From contig CAJVPP010002825.1 of the NCBI GenBank assembly GCA_910592005.1, forward strand, positions 1 through 13,421: DNA of 13,421 nucleotides. Direction: 5' to 3'. The stretch is from Funneliformis mosseae (Eukaryota > Glomeromycota > Glomeromycetes > Glomerales > Glomeraceae). The notes under the pieces are model-generated. The model was not told where the DNA came from, did no database searches, and was given only the letters and a program-made list of their open reading frames with translations. The translations under genes were made by a program, and so were the position numbers. Within the stretch, counting starts at the first letter, position 1. Each line of letters starts with the position of its first letter. Shown piece after piece: positions 1-10,003 of this stretch.

Positions 1-63
1 AAATAAATTAGAGTTTTAAATTAAATCAAATATAATATATTGTTTATTAAATAATTTAAATAA

Positions 64-200
64 TTTGATCAAATTAGATTAGATCAGATCAGATCAAATT
101 AGGTCAGATCAAATGAAAATTTAAATCAAATCAGATTTTTATTTGATCTGACCTGATCTTCTCAATTCAGGTAACTTGATTGATCTAACCTGAACTGACC
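64..200. repeat. GATC-rich inverted/tandem repeat cluster
   Basis: This is a run of short GATCAGATCAAATT-like units. It includes a perfect 14-bp inverted repeat: AGGTCAGATCAAAT at 101-114 is matched by ATTTGATCTGACCT at 141-154, with a 26-nt spacer. Further diverged copies (gatctaacctgaactgacctg) extend to about 200. It resembles the terminal or subterminal repeats of a DNA transposon, but no transposase gene or target duplication is visible, so the class is unknown. Confidence 0.6.
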
Positions 201-244
201 TGTTTAAAGCTCTAGGCAGATTTTTTTACTTTTTTACTTCTGTA

Positions 245-416
245 CAGTCAACTCTTGTTATAGCGAACTCTTGTTATAATGAATTTTTTAAACAAATATA
301 ATAAAAATACTTTTGTTATAATGAATTAGCCAATCAAATCTCTTAAAATCTTCACTATAGCCTTATAGTGAAGTTGAGGTCTAGGACATAGAATTCGTTA
401 TAACAAGAGTTGACTG
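245..416. mobile_element. Tc1/mariner-pogo-type MITE, 172 bp
   Basis: Terminal inverted repeats of 26 bp (245-270 and 391-416) begin CAGTCAACTCTTGTTATA and differ at two positions. The element is bounded on both sides by TA (243-244 and 417-418), the target duplication typical of the Tc1/mariner/pogo superfamily. Inside are two more GTTATAATGAA copies derived from the terminal sequence (about 265-285 and 309-327) and a 9-bp palindrome with a 4-nt loop (351-372). There is no coding capacity, so it is a non-autonomous element. The class call rests on the TA duplication and repeat style, not on a matched transposase. Confidence 0.85.
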
Positions 417-1151
417 TACTTCTTTAAAGGATTTTCATATATTTTATATACTGATTATGATTATATTTAATAAATAAAAGTATTACTATGTCTTAAAAAA
501 AAGTAATTGTATTTGAATAATTTTGATCTTATTTGAAAACTCAAAACTTACTAAATCTATATATCAAATTTAAAAGGGCTTAGATTGGTAGATGTTAAGA
601 TATTTACATTTAAAGTTCATCATGGCAAATTAAAACTTTAAATTTTTAACTAAATTATTTAATTTTTTTAAATAAAAATAGTAATATATGTTTTACTTAT
701 TTTAAATAAGTATATTTTAATAATTTAATACTCAAAAAAGTGCAATATGACATGTGTTGACATTATTGTAAATTTCTGTATCACATTTTTTTTATATTTT
801 CATTTTATATTTATTTATTTGTTATTTATATTAATATATGTTTTAAAAAGTATTATTTTAGATATATAGAATAAAAATAAAATTTTAGTTTATAAAATAA
901 TTTAAAATATAGAAATTTTGGTTTTGAAATTATAGAATACTAATCAATCAAAATTAATCTGATTTTTTCTAATTTTTAATTGGCCATTATAAATTAAATT
1001 CATTATAAAAAGGATTATTTTAATATATATTTACAAATTTTCTTTGTTAAACATAATATAACATTTGCTAGTAAAATTTAATATAATAAAGTTTTTTAAT
1101 TATAACTAGTTTTATGTATAATACAATCATATAATTTATAATATATATACT

Positions 1152-1250
1152 TATAATTAGTAAAACTTTATTAAAATACTATATAAATTTTTGTGAAATT
1201 TATAATTAGTGAAACTCTATTAAATATTATATAAAATTTCTGTAAATTTA
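1152..1250. repeat. Tandem duplication of a ~49-bp AT-rich unit
   Basis: Two adjacent copies (1152-1200 and 1201-1250) both start TATAATTAGT and share the order AAACTxTATTAAA, then ATATAAA and then TTTxTGxAAATT. An inverted partial copy (AGTTTTTTAATTATA) lies just upstream near 1089-1104, so the block may be the worn end of a transposable element. Confidence 0.6.
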
Positions 1251-1675
1251 TGAAACTTGTGAAATATTTCACAATTTATATTTTTAAAATATTTTAGTAA
1301 ATATTTAAACTATATTTAATTTTATTAATTGTTTAAACCTATAGGTAGATAAGTAACCTTAATCATATTAATTATTAATATTAATAGAACATAAGAATAA
1401 TTACAAAATTAAATTATATTTATAAGTAAAATTTGAAATATTTCTTTCATGTTTCTAGAGTAGAAAAGTGCTTTAAATCTTACATTTACATAATTTTTTT
1501 AAATTAATACTCTTAATCAATTTATATTATTTATTACAAATAAAACATGCAGCATAAATAATTAAGTGAAGCTTAACTTATTAAAAATTACTTATAGTTT
1601 GTAATTTAAAATACTTATCATATTGTAACAGGATTGGATTGACGAACATAGCATAATATATTGCAGATTTAAATG

Positions 1676-1785
1676 TTAGATATATCAGACATATTTGATA
1701 TATTTGATATATTTGATATACTGAACATATTTGATATAATTGATATCTTTGACATATCGAACATATTAGATATATTTGATTTATT
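1676..1785. repeat. Minisatellite of ~9-bp ATATTTGAT units
   Basis: A run of ATATTTGAT-like units: at least four near-perfect copies between 1691 and 1720, then diverged copies such as GAACATATTTGAT, TTGATATC and GAACATATTAGAT to about 1785. There is no coding potential. Confidence 0.7.
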
Positions 1786-3093
1786 TATTATATCCATCTA
1801 TATATTAATTTAATATAAATATAGAGGGATAAAATTATGTAAACTTAAATTCACTTTTAGTTTTTCTTTAGTTTACTTTTAGATATACGTCTAGTGGTTC
1901 TTGTAGAGGCGTCTGGCCTAATATTCCAGTTAGTATTTTAACTCTTTTGATTTTTTTATTCTTTCTTATTTCCTTATTTTATATATTATTATTATTTCTT
2001 ATTTTATTCTTTATTGTCAATAAACATATTATTATACCTTTAAATCAATTGAGCTGTTTTGCTTCTAGTATTGTCGTAAATATACTACTATATAAATCAT
2101 AAATCTTGAGATAAACTAAATTGAGTCACTATGTAAACTTAAAAGAATCACTATTTGAACATCCTGTCTAACTATCACAATTTGCAAGGATTGTACGTTA
2201 ACAATATATTTGAAAATATTTCTATAGTGGCAAATAGAACAAGTAGACAATTTTGGATATTAAATATATTCTTTGTGAAAATTCTTACAATTATATAATA
2301 AATTTAATTTAATATACATAACTATATATATTATTTTACTTATATGACAGAATTATTGTTCTAAATTATACAATATATCTATTAAAATGAAACAATTAAC
2401 TAACAAAATTTTTTTTATTTATTTTAATGATATAAAAAATCATTTTTATTATAATATTCGCAAATTACATAATTTATAAATAAAATATAATAAAATATTA
2501 TCTTATAATATATTATTAAAAATGCTGATAAAATGTTATCATAAAGTAAAAATAGTAATACAGAAATATTTAATTTGAAAATATACCAAAAATTCATAAA
2601 GAATAATAATAAAATCTTTAAAATTAAAAGCATTACATATAAAAAGGATAGTGATTATCTTAAAAAAATTACTTTTAGAATATCTATTTAAAGGAAGACA
2701 AAAGTATTACATAGTTAAGAATAGGATATTAAGTAAATTTTTCATTTGTAACTGAGTCAAGTTTTTATCAGCGAAGGCTAAGTTTCTATTAATCTCTAGT
2801 TTCATTACATTTACTTATTCTTTAAACTTAATATTTAGGCATGATTAATATTGACTGAAATTGATTTTTATCTGAAATTTGAATTTAAACAATCTTCAAA
2901 TATCTAAAATTGAGATTCCAGTTTCAGATACTCTTTTTATTATCTGAATTTCAACTTTAAACAACTTAAAAAACTATTTTAACCAATCATAATATACTAA
3001 TTTCTTTTTTTTACAATTTTGTAAATAACTTTAAATTTTATATTTACAGACTTTAGCTTTTACAGTCTTTATTAAATTTTATATTAATTTCCA

Positions 3094-3190
3094 ATATTTA
3101 TTTATTTTTTTTTTTTAAGGATATTATTTTTCTTTTTTTTTTCTTTTTTTTTTACTTTTATTTTTATTATTTATTTTTTAATTTTTTAAT
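3094..3190. repeat. Poly-T / pyrimidine homopolymer tracts
   Basis: Several uninterrupted T runs of 8 to 13 bases are broken only by single A, C or AAGG interruptions. This is low-complexity DNA and a likely site of assembly or length error. A role as an A-tail of a minus-strand retroelement was considered, but nothing adjacent supports it. Confidence 0.6.
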
Positions 3191-3870
3191 TTAGATTTTA
3201 TTTTTATTCAAATTTTTAGTAAATAAATATTAATCTTTTAGATTTTTTGATTATTTCAGATGCTGCATCAATTAAATAAGTGATTTTATTTATCTTCATT
3301 TTCATCTATTTTTTCAGATTTTTTTTTAAAAATTTTAGACTAAAATAATCAAATTTAAAAAAGTAAAAAATAATCATTTACATGCTAAAATACATTTATT
3401 TTCTTTTAAAATAGCAGAAAGTAAATAATAAAAGAATTTCTACCTTTATGAACTATCTATATAATTATTTAATTTTAAATTAAAATAAAATTACTTAAAA
3501 TTTTATAAATATTTTTGAATCTTAATTATAGAGTTTATTTTTTATTATATAGTTACTACTAGATATAATCAACTCTTTATTCCGTAGAATTTAGTTCAGT
3601 ATAGGATGAGTTTATTATATAATGCTCACTTTATATACTGAACTATTCAGTATATAGAGTTTATCATTAGCATATATATTATTAAATGATATTAATAAAA
3701 ATTTTTCAGATATAAATTATCTTTATTATCATATATTATTATATTTATAAATTATATAATATTATATTATTTAAAATTTGTATAATAATACTATACTATT
3801 CAATTGTATCATTAATATTAAAGTAATGAAGATTAACTTGCTTTAAATTTTGTATAATTAGTAGCTTAAC

Positions 3871-4915
3871 CTATTTATGTAATCTCCTTAAAACTTTTAA
3901 TTTTTTGCTTATTTCACTAAATTCATGTTTTTGTTTATATAAAAATCTCATAGTTTCACTTATAAATTTTTTAGCTTCTGTTAAACTAACTTTTTCAATA
4001 TAGGTATAAATATAATTTCATACATATTTTCCCCTTTTTTATTTTTATTTAAAATTGTATCAACAATTTTATTATCAATAAATTCATCTTTTAGCATTTC
4101 ATCCTTAATATACAGTATATATATTCATACACATTAAGATTTTTCTAAAAGTTGAAGAAATAACATATCAAGCTTATTAATTTCTATATCAAAATTAAAA
4201 AAATAAATATGTATTAGAAAACTATCATGTATAATATCATATTATATAATATTAATTATACTATACCTATCAGAAACTACTGTATTATGATCTTAAAATT
4301 CATCAATTTTATTATTTAATGAAAGAATATCTATTTTTTCTAGTAGTTCAAAATTGTTTGTAATGACATCATTAATTATGCTTTAGCTGTATTTTGTAAA
4401 GTATTATAGATAGTATAATTATCAAGCTTTTTTATAATAATATTCTGTATATTATCATATGCATTAATTCAATTCTAAATAAAAAGGCGCTTGTAATAAT
4501 ACTTGAAAATGAATAATTTCTGCATCACATAGTTGAAATCCAGTAGTAGTATTTGATAAAAGAAATTGCACTTTACACTATCTAATTTTTCTTGAGTTTT
4601 ATCCAAAATAAGATATACTATACATTATCAATTAAAAGAATAATTTTTCATTTTTTTTGTTTTATTATTTTATTAAGTTTAAGAAGAACTTTATTGAAAA
4701 TACTAATTTATATCTATGCTTTTTTATTTCAAAATAATAAACATGAAGATTTTTGTAATTAATATTTTTTATAATATGAGGAGCTTTGTATTTATAAATA
4801 AAAATAAGATACATTTTTTTAGTACTAGCTACATTTATATAGCAAAATATTATAACACACAATTTTTTTTATGACCTGATATAGGAGTTTATGCTAAAAT
4901 TTTAGAAGATTCCAT
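3871..4915 (-). pseudogene. Decayed unknown coding region, minus strand
   Basis: Reading the minus strand from 4915 downward gives a chain of non-repetitive peptide segments that switch frame. MESSKILA starts at 4915. A Lys/Tyr/Ile-rich stretch covers about 4862-4665, with KAPHII and YFEIKKHRYKL. Then come YLILDKTQEKLDSV (about 4618-4570), NTTTGFQLCDAEIIHFQVLL (about 4550-4490), YDNIQNIIIKKLDN (about 4463-4420), NNFELLEKIDILSLNNKIDE (about 4365-4294), KDEMLKDEFIDNKIVDTIL (about 4110-4050) and VSLTEAKKFISETMRFLYKQ (about 3991-3930), ending at a TAG complement at 3871-3873. Stretches this varied are unusual in such AT-rich DNA and all lie on one strand in one order, so I read them as one relic with at least four frameshifts. 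I do not recognise the family. The DNA is as AT-rich as its flanks, suggesting long neutral decay or an AT-rich donor. Confidence 0.4.
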
Positions 4916-4995
4916 TTTTAAAAAAAGGTCAGTTTTATCACCATTTCAAATATTTTTAAAATTAAAAGATAAAAGAAGTTATTGTAAAGTAATAT

Positions 4996-5147
4996 GGGCT
5001 CTTTATAATAGAAAGAGAAGAAACTACTAAAAAAATTTTTTTTGCTTTATAAGCTAAATATTATTTTTTAATAAAATAAGTTCAAATTTAACATTAACTC
5101 AAAAAAAAATTTTTTGGTAGTTTTCTTCCTTTCTATTGCAAAGAGCC
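4996..5147. mobile_element. MITE-like foldback element, ~152 bp
   Basis: Two arms of about 48 bp are inverted copies. The left arm starts GGGCTCTTTATAATAGAAAG (4996 on). The complement of the right arm (ending at 5147) starts GGCTCTTTGCAATAGAAAG, and both continue through an A/G-rich stretch into ACTAC and A/T runs. TAT flanks both ends (4993-4995 and 5148-5150), a possible 3-bp target duplication. A 3-bp duplication and GGG/GGC ends would fit a PIF/Harbinger-type MITE, but that class call is inference. It carries no gene. Confidence 0.65.
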
Positions 5148-5153
5148 TATATA

Positions 5154-5376
5154 ACCAAATAATCTAAATATGACTAAATAATCTAAAGTTAATAATCTAA
5201 TTATGATTAAATAATCTAGTTAAATAACTTAATTGTAATAATTTTTTATACCTACCTATTTTTCTTATTATATTTCTTACCTTTGAAATCGAATTTCTTT
5301 TCCCATTTCCTATTTATCATTTGTGATCATGTGATTAAATAATCTAATTATAATTATGACTAAATAACCTGAATAT
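5154..5376. repeat. Interspersed AAATAATCTAA repeats
   Basis: The core AAATAATCTAA recurs about every 17-19 bp between 5154 and 5230, joined by ATGACT, AGTT or TATGATT linkers. It reappears at about 5330-5376. The stretch between (about 5230-5330) shows no gene. It abuts the compositional step near 5390. Confidence 0.6.
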
Positions 5377-5789
5377 GTCCTTTTTTATTATGTGCTGTGT
5401 GTTAATAAATGCTTTCTGGTATAATTTATGCTGGTGGGGCTTCATGGCTGATTGGTTACTAAGTAAGTGGTAATTTGTTTTCCATTTTTAAGCCTTTGAT
5501 TGCTGGCTGGGTATATAGTGCCATGTTATTCTTTTTGGTTGCCAGTGCTAGATTAGCCAGTTTGAATACTAGTTCTATATTAAGAATTTGTGCCTATTTG
5601 GTTGTCATTCAAAATGCTAAAATGCGGTAAAAAAATATCATGTCGAGTGATGCAGTAATTCAATGTAAATTTGCATTTAATTTTGGCCAGCTCAGAAGCT
5701 TTCACTTTTAGATGTATATATACTACATATGCCCGAATATATACTATTGAGATGTAACCTTTATGCCACATCTGGATACATACTAGTGA
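5377..5789. other. Gene-free transition region with GCTGG/CCAG motifs
   Basis: Base composition rises clearly from about 5390 rightward. Short related motifs recur: GCTGGTGGGG, TTGCTGGCTGGG, GGTTGCCAGTGCTAG, GGCCAGCTC, and later GATTGCCAGTATAG near 6015. No reading frame on either strand looks protein-like. This may be the left end of the element that carries the primase-helicase. Confidence 0.4.
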
Positions 5790-6665
5790 TAGGGTAGGCT
5801 TCTTCTAATATTTATATAATAGATTATGCACCTACCCTAGATGACATACCCAAGTACATATATAGAAAGATGAAGGCTTCTTCTAATATTTTATATAATG
5901 ATTACGGGAAAGTCTTCTTCCATAATTTTATATAATATTTCTGAAGAAGGTTACATATTTTGATGCATCTGGATGCCTTTCTTCTTGATGGCTAATATAA
6001 GTATGCCAATTTCGATTGCCAGTATAGGCAGAATATATTGATTCTGATCAGGCTCAAAATTGTATAGCTGGTTTGCGTCAATGAGAGGTCTCCCATACCC
6101 AAATACATGTCTAGAATAATGAAGCCTTCTTCCATTATTTTATATATAGATTACGAAGAAGGCTTCACTTTCAGTTGCATATTTACTTGCCTTTCATTTA
6201 CGATTTGCTTACTAGCTTGTATACTGATTTTACGTTTGATGTTGGAGATGTGATATGTATTATCATAGTCGGCCTATTTATACCATATCTAAGTATATAT
6301 CTAAAAAAGTATAAATCTTCTATTAATATTTATATAATAGAATACGCAGAATACTTATACCACATATGCCCAAATACATACCATCAAGATATAGCCTTTA
6401 GTCTTCTTTCATAATTTTATATAATATTTTCAAAGAAGCCTTCATATCATACCCGAGTATATATCTAAGAAGGATAAGTCTTACGCGAAGGCTATACCAT
6501 ACCTAGATACATATTATCGAGATGTAGCTTTTATATCACATCTGAATACATGTCTAAAAAAATGAAGCCTTCTACCAATATTTATATAATAGAATATGCA
6601 GAAAGCTTTACTTTCAGTTGTATATTCGCTTGCCTTTTATTTACAATTTACTTTTTAGCTTAATA
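5790..6665. repeat. Field of AT-centred foldback repeats (left of primase-helicase)
   Basis: At least seven related units share an AT-rich centre (consensus AATATTTATATAATAGATTA or ATAATTTTATATAATATTTC), flanked by inverted arms of the GAAGCCTTCT/AGAAGGCTTC type. The clearest is a perfect 13-bp pair TGAAGCCTTCTTC (6120-6132) and GAAGAAGGCTTCA (6155-6167). Another pair is TAGGGTAGG (5790-5798) and CCTACCCTA (5831-5839). Between the foldbacks lie CATACCCAAATACAT-like spacers. A longer direct repeat of about 100 bp links about 6120-6222 with about 6563-6662, continuing through CTTTCAGTTG and GCTTGCC. There is no convincing gene. The layout fits an element end, a satellite or a replication origin. 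Confidence 0.75.
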
Positions 6666-6724
6666 TACGTCTTTTTTTACATTTATCAAAAAAATTAATT
6701 AAACATTTCAGAATTATATTAGAG

Positions 6725-6733
6725 TATATAAAG
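6725..6733 (+). promoter_or_regulatory. Possible TATA box before primase-helicase
   Basis: TATATAAAG lies 18 bp upstream of the first plausible ATG at 6751. That is close for a TATA box plus leader. In DNA this AT-rich such matches are common, so this is only a positional suggestion. Confidence 0.25.
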
Positions 6734-6750
6734 TTTTACCTACTATCGAC

Positions 6751-7590
6751 ATGCGTACCTCAACTATTTCTGACTAAACTGATCGCAAAACTCTCACCCG
6801 TTACGATGGTGCTAATTTCGATAAATATTTAAGTGACTCAAGCAGTTGTACTGATAATAGATCTGACTTAGGGTCAGATTATTATAATGACTATGAGTCT
6901 AATTATGAGTCAGATAATGAAGAAGCTCCTTGTACTTCAACCAGCACTATCAAGACTCCATTGGTTCAACCACTAAATGTAAACGAATGAAAGATTAATG
7001 TGGCATATACTTTAAGGCAGGAAAAGTTTAATGATATTTTTTCTTCTAAGGACTTGCTAAATGCTATTCGAGAAATTTTTCTATCACCACCTAGAGATAT
7101 GTCAGATGAAAAGGGTCATTGGAATATCTCCCAATCTATTCATTTCTCTTTCCAAATGAAAAAGGTCTAGCTTATATAATGCTTATGACCGGGATAAAAT
7201 AGAAGATAAATTGGTTATCAAAATTGATCAAGATGATCGAGCCTCAAAGTTTTCCGTTGCAGATGACATTTCTGAAGTATATGGTTTACCCAGGATTCAT
7301 GAATGTATTAATGGTCAAAAACCTTTAAAAGCTGTGATTGATATAGATGCTACACAGGAGAATATGAAAGCAAATAGAGTTAAGGCATAAGAAGTATTCA
7401 TTTGAATCTGCCTATCTTTCATAAAAGTCTTGTATCAAATTCTCGACTGTAGCTGGGAAAATATTCTCAATGGATTAGTAATTGCTATGTCTTCAGATTC
7501 TAGCAAGTGTAGCTATCACGTTTTATATGCACTGGCTCTCCTTATTGATCATCATGAACTCAAAGCATTCACAGAGTTAGTATATACCTT
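6751..7590 (+). pseudogene. Primase (AEP-type) part of primase-helicase pseudogene
   Basis: This is the N-terminal part of a single decayed gene that continues into the helicase. Frame 1 (6751 to about 7165) starts MRTSTISD and gives a Ser/Asp/Glu-rich, probably disordered leader, then LRQEKFNDIFSSKDLLNAI. The frame shifts around 7165-7180 into frame 2, giving KLVIKIDQDDRASKF, then PLKAVIDIDA with the paired acidic residues (codons 7340 and 7346) expected for primase metal binding. SSDSSKCSYHV follows (7490-7522, His at 7517), the S-x-H type nucleotide-binding motif of archaeo-eukaryotic primases, then LLIDHHELKAFTELVY. The third acidic motif is not found. Reading jumps to frame 1 at about 7582-7593, where a deletion has probably removed the end of the primase core. 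In-frame stops lie at 6775, 6988, 7388 and 7403. The family call comes from motif order and the fused helicase; a tool search would settle it. Confidence 0.75.
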
Positions 7591-9966
7591 AAGGATTGGA
7601 CTATTGAAGAAAAGGACTCAGAAAACTTCGTATATTTTAACCAGAAAGCTCCACTAGAATATCCACAATGTAAACGCATACATGACAAGGATCAGTGATA
7701 GTTCAGTCATATATGTGCTAGTAGTGGGATGTTCATCGTAAAATGCTTTCAGCAACATAATGATGAAAGCAGGGAAGTTTTTGAATGCGACCCATCTATT
7801 GCAGAAAAAATTCAGAAAGAAAATAAAAATTTATCTCCTGCCTCTTACAGGATAAAGGGTTTAGGTTTTCCTAAAACCTTCATAAAAATGCCATCTTGGG
7901 TTAAGTATAATGAAAACCTTACAGCGACAGAAATATATGAGGAGAAATATGTAAGACCATTATTCAATGAAGGCGATATCTATGTAGGATCACCTTGGGA
8001 GACAGGAAAAACATATGTTCTAGAGCATTTTACTATATCTGATGACGTGAATTTGCTAGTATTATTTACGCGTCACTCTTACTCAAATGCTATTATTACA
8101 AGACTCAATCTCAAATTATATTGTGATATCGATGGTAATATAAATCTACCTGATCATAAGAGGGTAGTATGTCAAATAGAGAGTTTACACTGTATTGTTA
8201 GTAAATGCAAATGTAATAAAAATTGTAAATGTCATCTGAACTAATACGATTTATGGCTTGATGAAATAGTGTCTATAATTGCTCAGGCGTAAAGTCATTT
8301 GGCTAGACAATCGATAGAAAAGTTATATAAATTAGTCTAAGACGCAAGATGCATTATCATCATAGATAATGATCTCACCGATCTTAATATCAAATGGATT
8401 AAAGCTCTTCGTAAGGATAAACTATTTTCTATTATCCACAACACTTTCTAACTTCAGAAAGGTAAGACATTCCGCCTAGCCTCTAATAAAGAAACAGTAT
8501 TAGCTGAACTCTAGGACTGGGTCAAACAGATGTCTTTATTGTCTTTTGAGAGTCAAAAAAGTGTATCACTTATCTGCCACCTCAGAAAGGATGTACAAGG
8601 GATTGTTTATGCTCTTAAGACTGATTTTCCAGAATTATAGATCAAGGAATATTATGGTAAATCTGATCCTGTAGAAAAGGCTCATGATTTCAGTAACGTA
8701 AAAGAATTATGGAGTAATGTTGATTTAGTTGCGTATACAAGTACTCTAAAAATAGGCATTTCATGTACTAATCCAAAGTTTGAGCAGGTATTCTGCCTCT
8801 TCAATAGCTATATAGAAACAAATGCCAGAATAAATCAGATGTTATTCTATATGCGATGTATTAAAAATTATATATGCCATATTGAACAAAGATCATCTAA
8901 CGTTCTCATTACAGAAAAGGGGCTATTTCAGTGGTTGTTGAATGCTAAACGTGAATGTCTTCCCTGAGAACTTCAAAATAGAGGAATATTTCCAGATATA
9001 GACTCTATCATCCGGAATAAAGACGTACTAACTGTTTGATTATGGGTAGCATATATGTTAAAGAAATTCTATTCTCGGCGACTATTTGGTTGAAGAATGG
9101 TCAATTTTCTCAGAGAGACAGGTATGATAATTTTTATCATAGAATCTATTTCTAAACTTGGTGAAAATGTTACATCGTTATCTCAAGTTATGAAGGTAAA
9201 TTCTGCTACCATTAAAGCAGAGGAAATATCAGAAATAACTAATGCTAATATTCTCGATCATGAGACTGCTAAATTATTAGAAAATAAGCCAAGAAAGACT
9301 TTGAAAGAAATGCGCTCTTTAGACCAGCACCATATTATGGATTGCTATCAGATTCCACCTGAATTACTAACCGAAGATTTCATTTCGGAGTATGAGAATT
9401 ATAATCATATGAAATAGTTCAAAGCTTATAGACAACTATAGGATGTTGGAACTAATAATGAAACAGCCATTGAAGCTATCGCCCGCAAAGATTACAGGGA
9501 AGACAGACTTACAACCACCACTCGTGCAGGAAGATATCAAATTTGTCTGGAGTTACTAAGAAATTGTACACCCGCTAGAGACATCGATGATAGATCACGA
9601 TATAAAGCTAATGATATTAAAACGCACATTGATTCTCCTGAATCGATATCATATCTCTGGGGTTTAGTGCCTAAAATGGCTTGAGTGTTTGATAATACAG
9701 ATACATCGCGTAGAGCTAAAAAATCAGGATTGAAAACTGATCAGACAAAACTTGGTTTACTGAATTCAGCACTACATATAACATATGGGTTAAAATTTAA
9801 GGCTATAGATAGGAATTGTAGACAATACCATCTAGTTGGATCTTTCGATAGCAAAGACGCTCCTGTATTACCTTCATATCAAACAGGAAAAGAAATTTAC
9901 TGAATAAATGAAAAAGATACTCAGTATGGCTATAGCGAGCTTCCACCTGATGAAACATTAATGTAA
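7591..9966 (+). pseudogene. Origin-binding helicase (UL9/Herpes_ori_bp-like) part of primase-helicase pseudogene
   Basis: The whole stretch stays in frame 1, broken only by stops. It opens with KDWTIEEKDSENFVYF and a Cys/His patch (YPQCKRIHDKD ... HICAS, about 7640-7725) that looks like a worn primase zinc knuckle. The helicase follows: Walker A as GSPWETGKT (7987-8013, Lys at 8008), RHSYSNAI motif Ia, a Cys-rich CKCNKNCKC patch, Walker B as LDEIVSI (8257-8277), IIIIDNDL, and YTSTLKIGIS (8734-8763), the order seen in superfamily 2 origin-binding helicases. The C-terminal third (9097-9966) is better kept and ends SELPPDETLM. Internal stops are at 7696, 7699, 8242, 8290, 8338, 8449, 8512, 8638, 8965, 9037, 9091, 9415, 9439, 9682 and 9901. 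The first Gly after Trp in Walker A is replaced by Glu. In life the protein would bind and unwind a replication origin. It cannot be made here. Confidence 0.85.
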
Positions 9967-10003
9967 CTATACCATAACCTAGCTAGGATACATACTTTTA
10001 AGA

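Larger units (their letters stand above)
419..3870. other. Gene-free, very AT-rich DNA
   Basis: No coding region is supported on either strand here. Open stretches are short and made of low-complexity I/L/F/K/N/Y residues. Contents are simple repeats (listed separately), homopolymer tracts and a few small inverted repeats. One of these is an 11-bp perfect pair AGTTCAGTATA/TATACTGAACT at 3593-3603 and 3634-3644. An imperfect direct repeat of about 30 bp (2865-2897 and 2935-2967) contains ATCTGAA and TTTAAACAA. A slightly GC-richer island at about 1890-1945 is unexplained. Confidence 0.6.

Noticed and set aside
2424..2633. Minus-strand open frame of 69 codons
   Set aside because: Composed almost entirely of I/L/F/Y/N residues from AT-rich DNA, with no motif and no conserved neighbour; a chance open stretch.
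5580..5771. Minus-strand open frame of 63 codons
   Set aside because: Lies in the repeat-bearing transition region, lacks any domain and has no partner fragment in other frames.
6175..6414. Plus-strand open frame of 79 codons
   Set aside because: Runs through the foldback repeat units themselves (its YIIEYAEYLYHICPN part is the repeat core translated), so it is a by-product of the repeat.
5154..6665. CRISPR array
   Set aside because: Repeat units vary in length and sequence, spacers are themselves repeated and no cas gene is present; these are eukaryotic satellite or foldback repeats.
7591..9966. An integrated herpesvirus
   Set aside because: The helicase family is named after herpesviruses but is widespread. 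No other herpesvirus-type gene is present, and the neighbouring tyrosine recombinase and repeats fit a mobile element better. A relic of a large DNA virus cannot be excluded.
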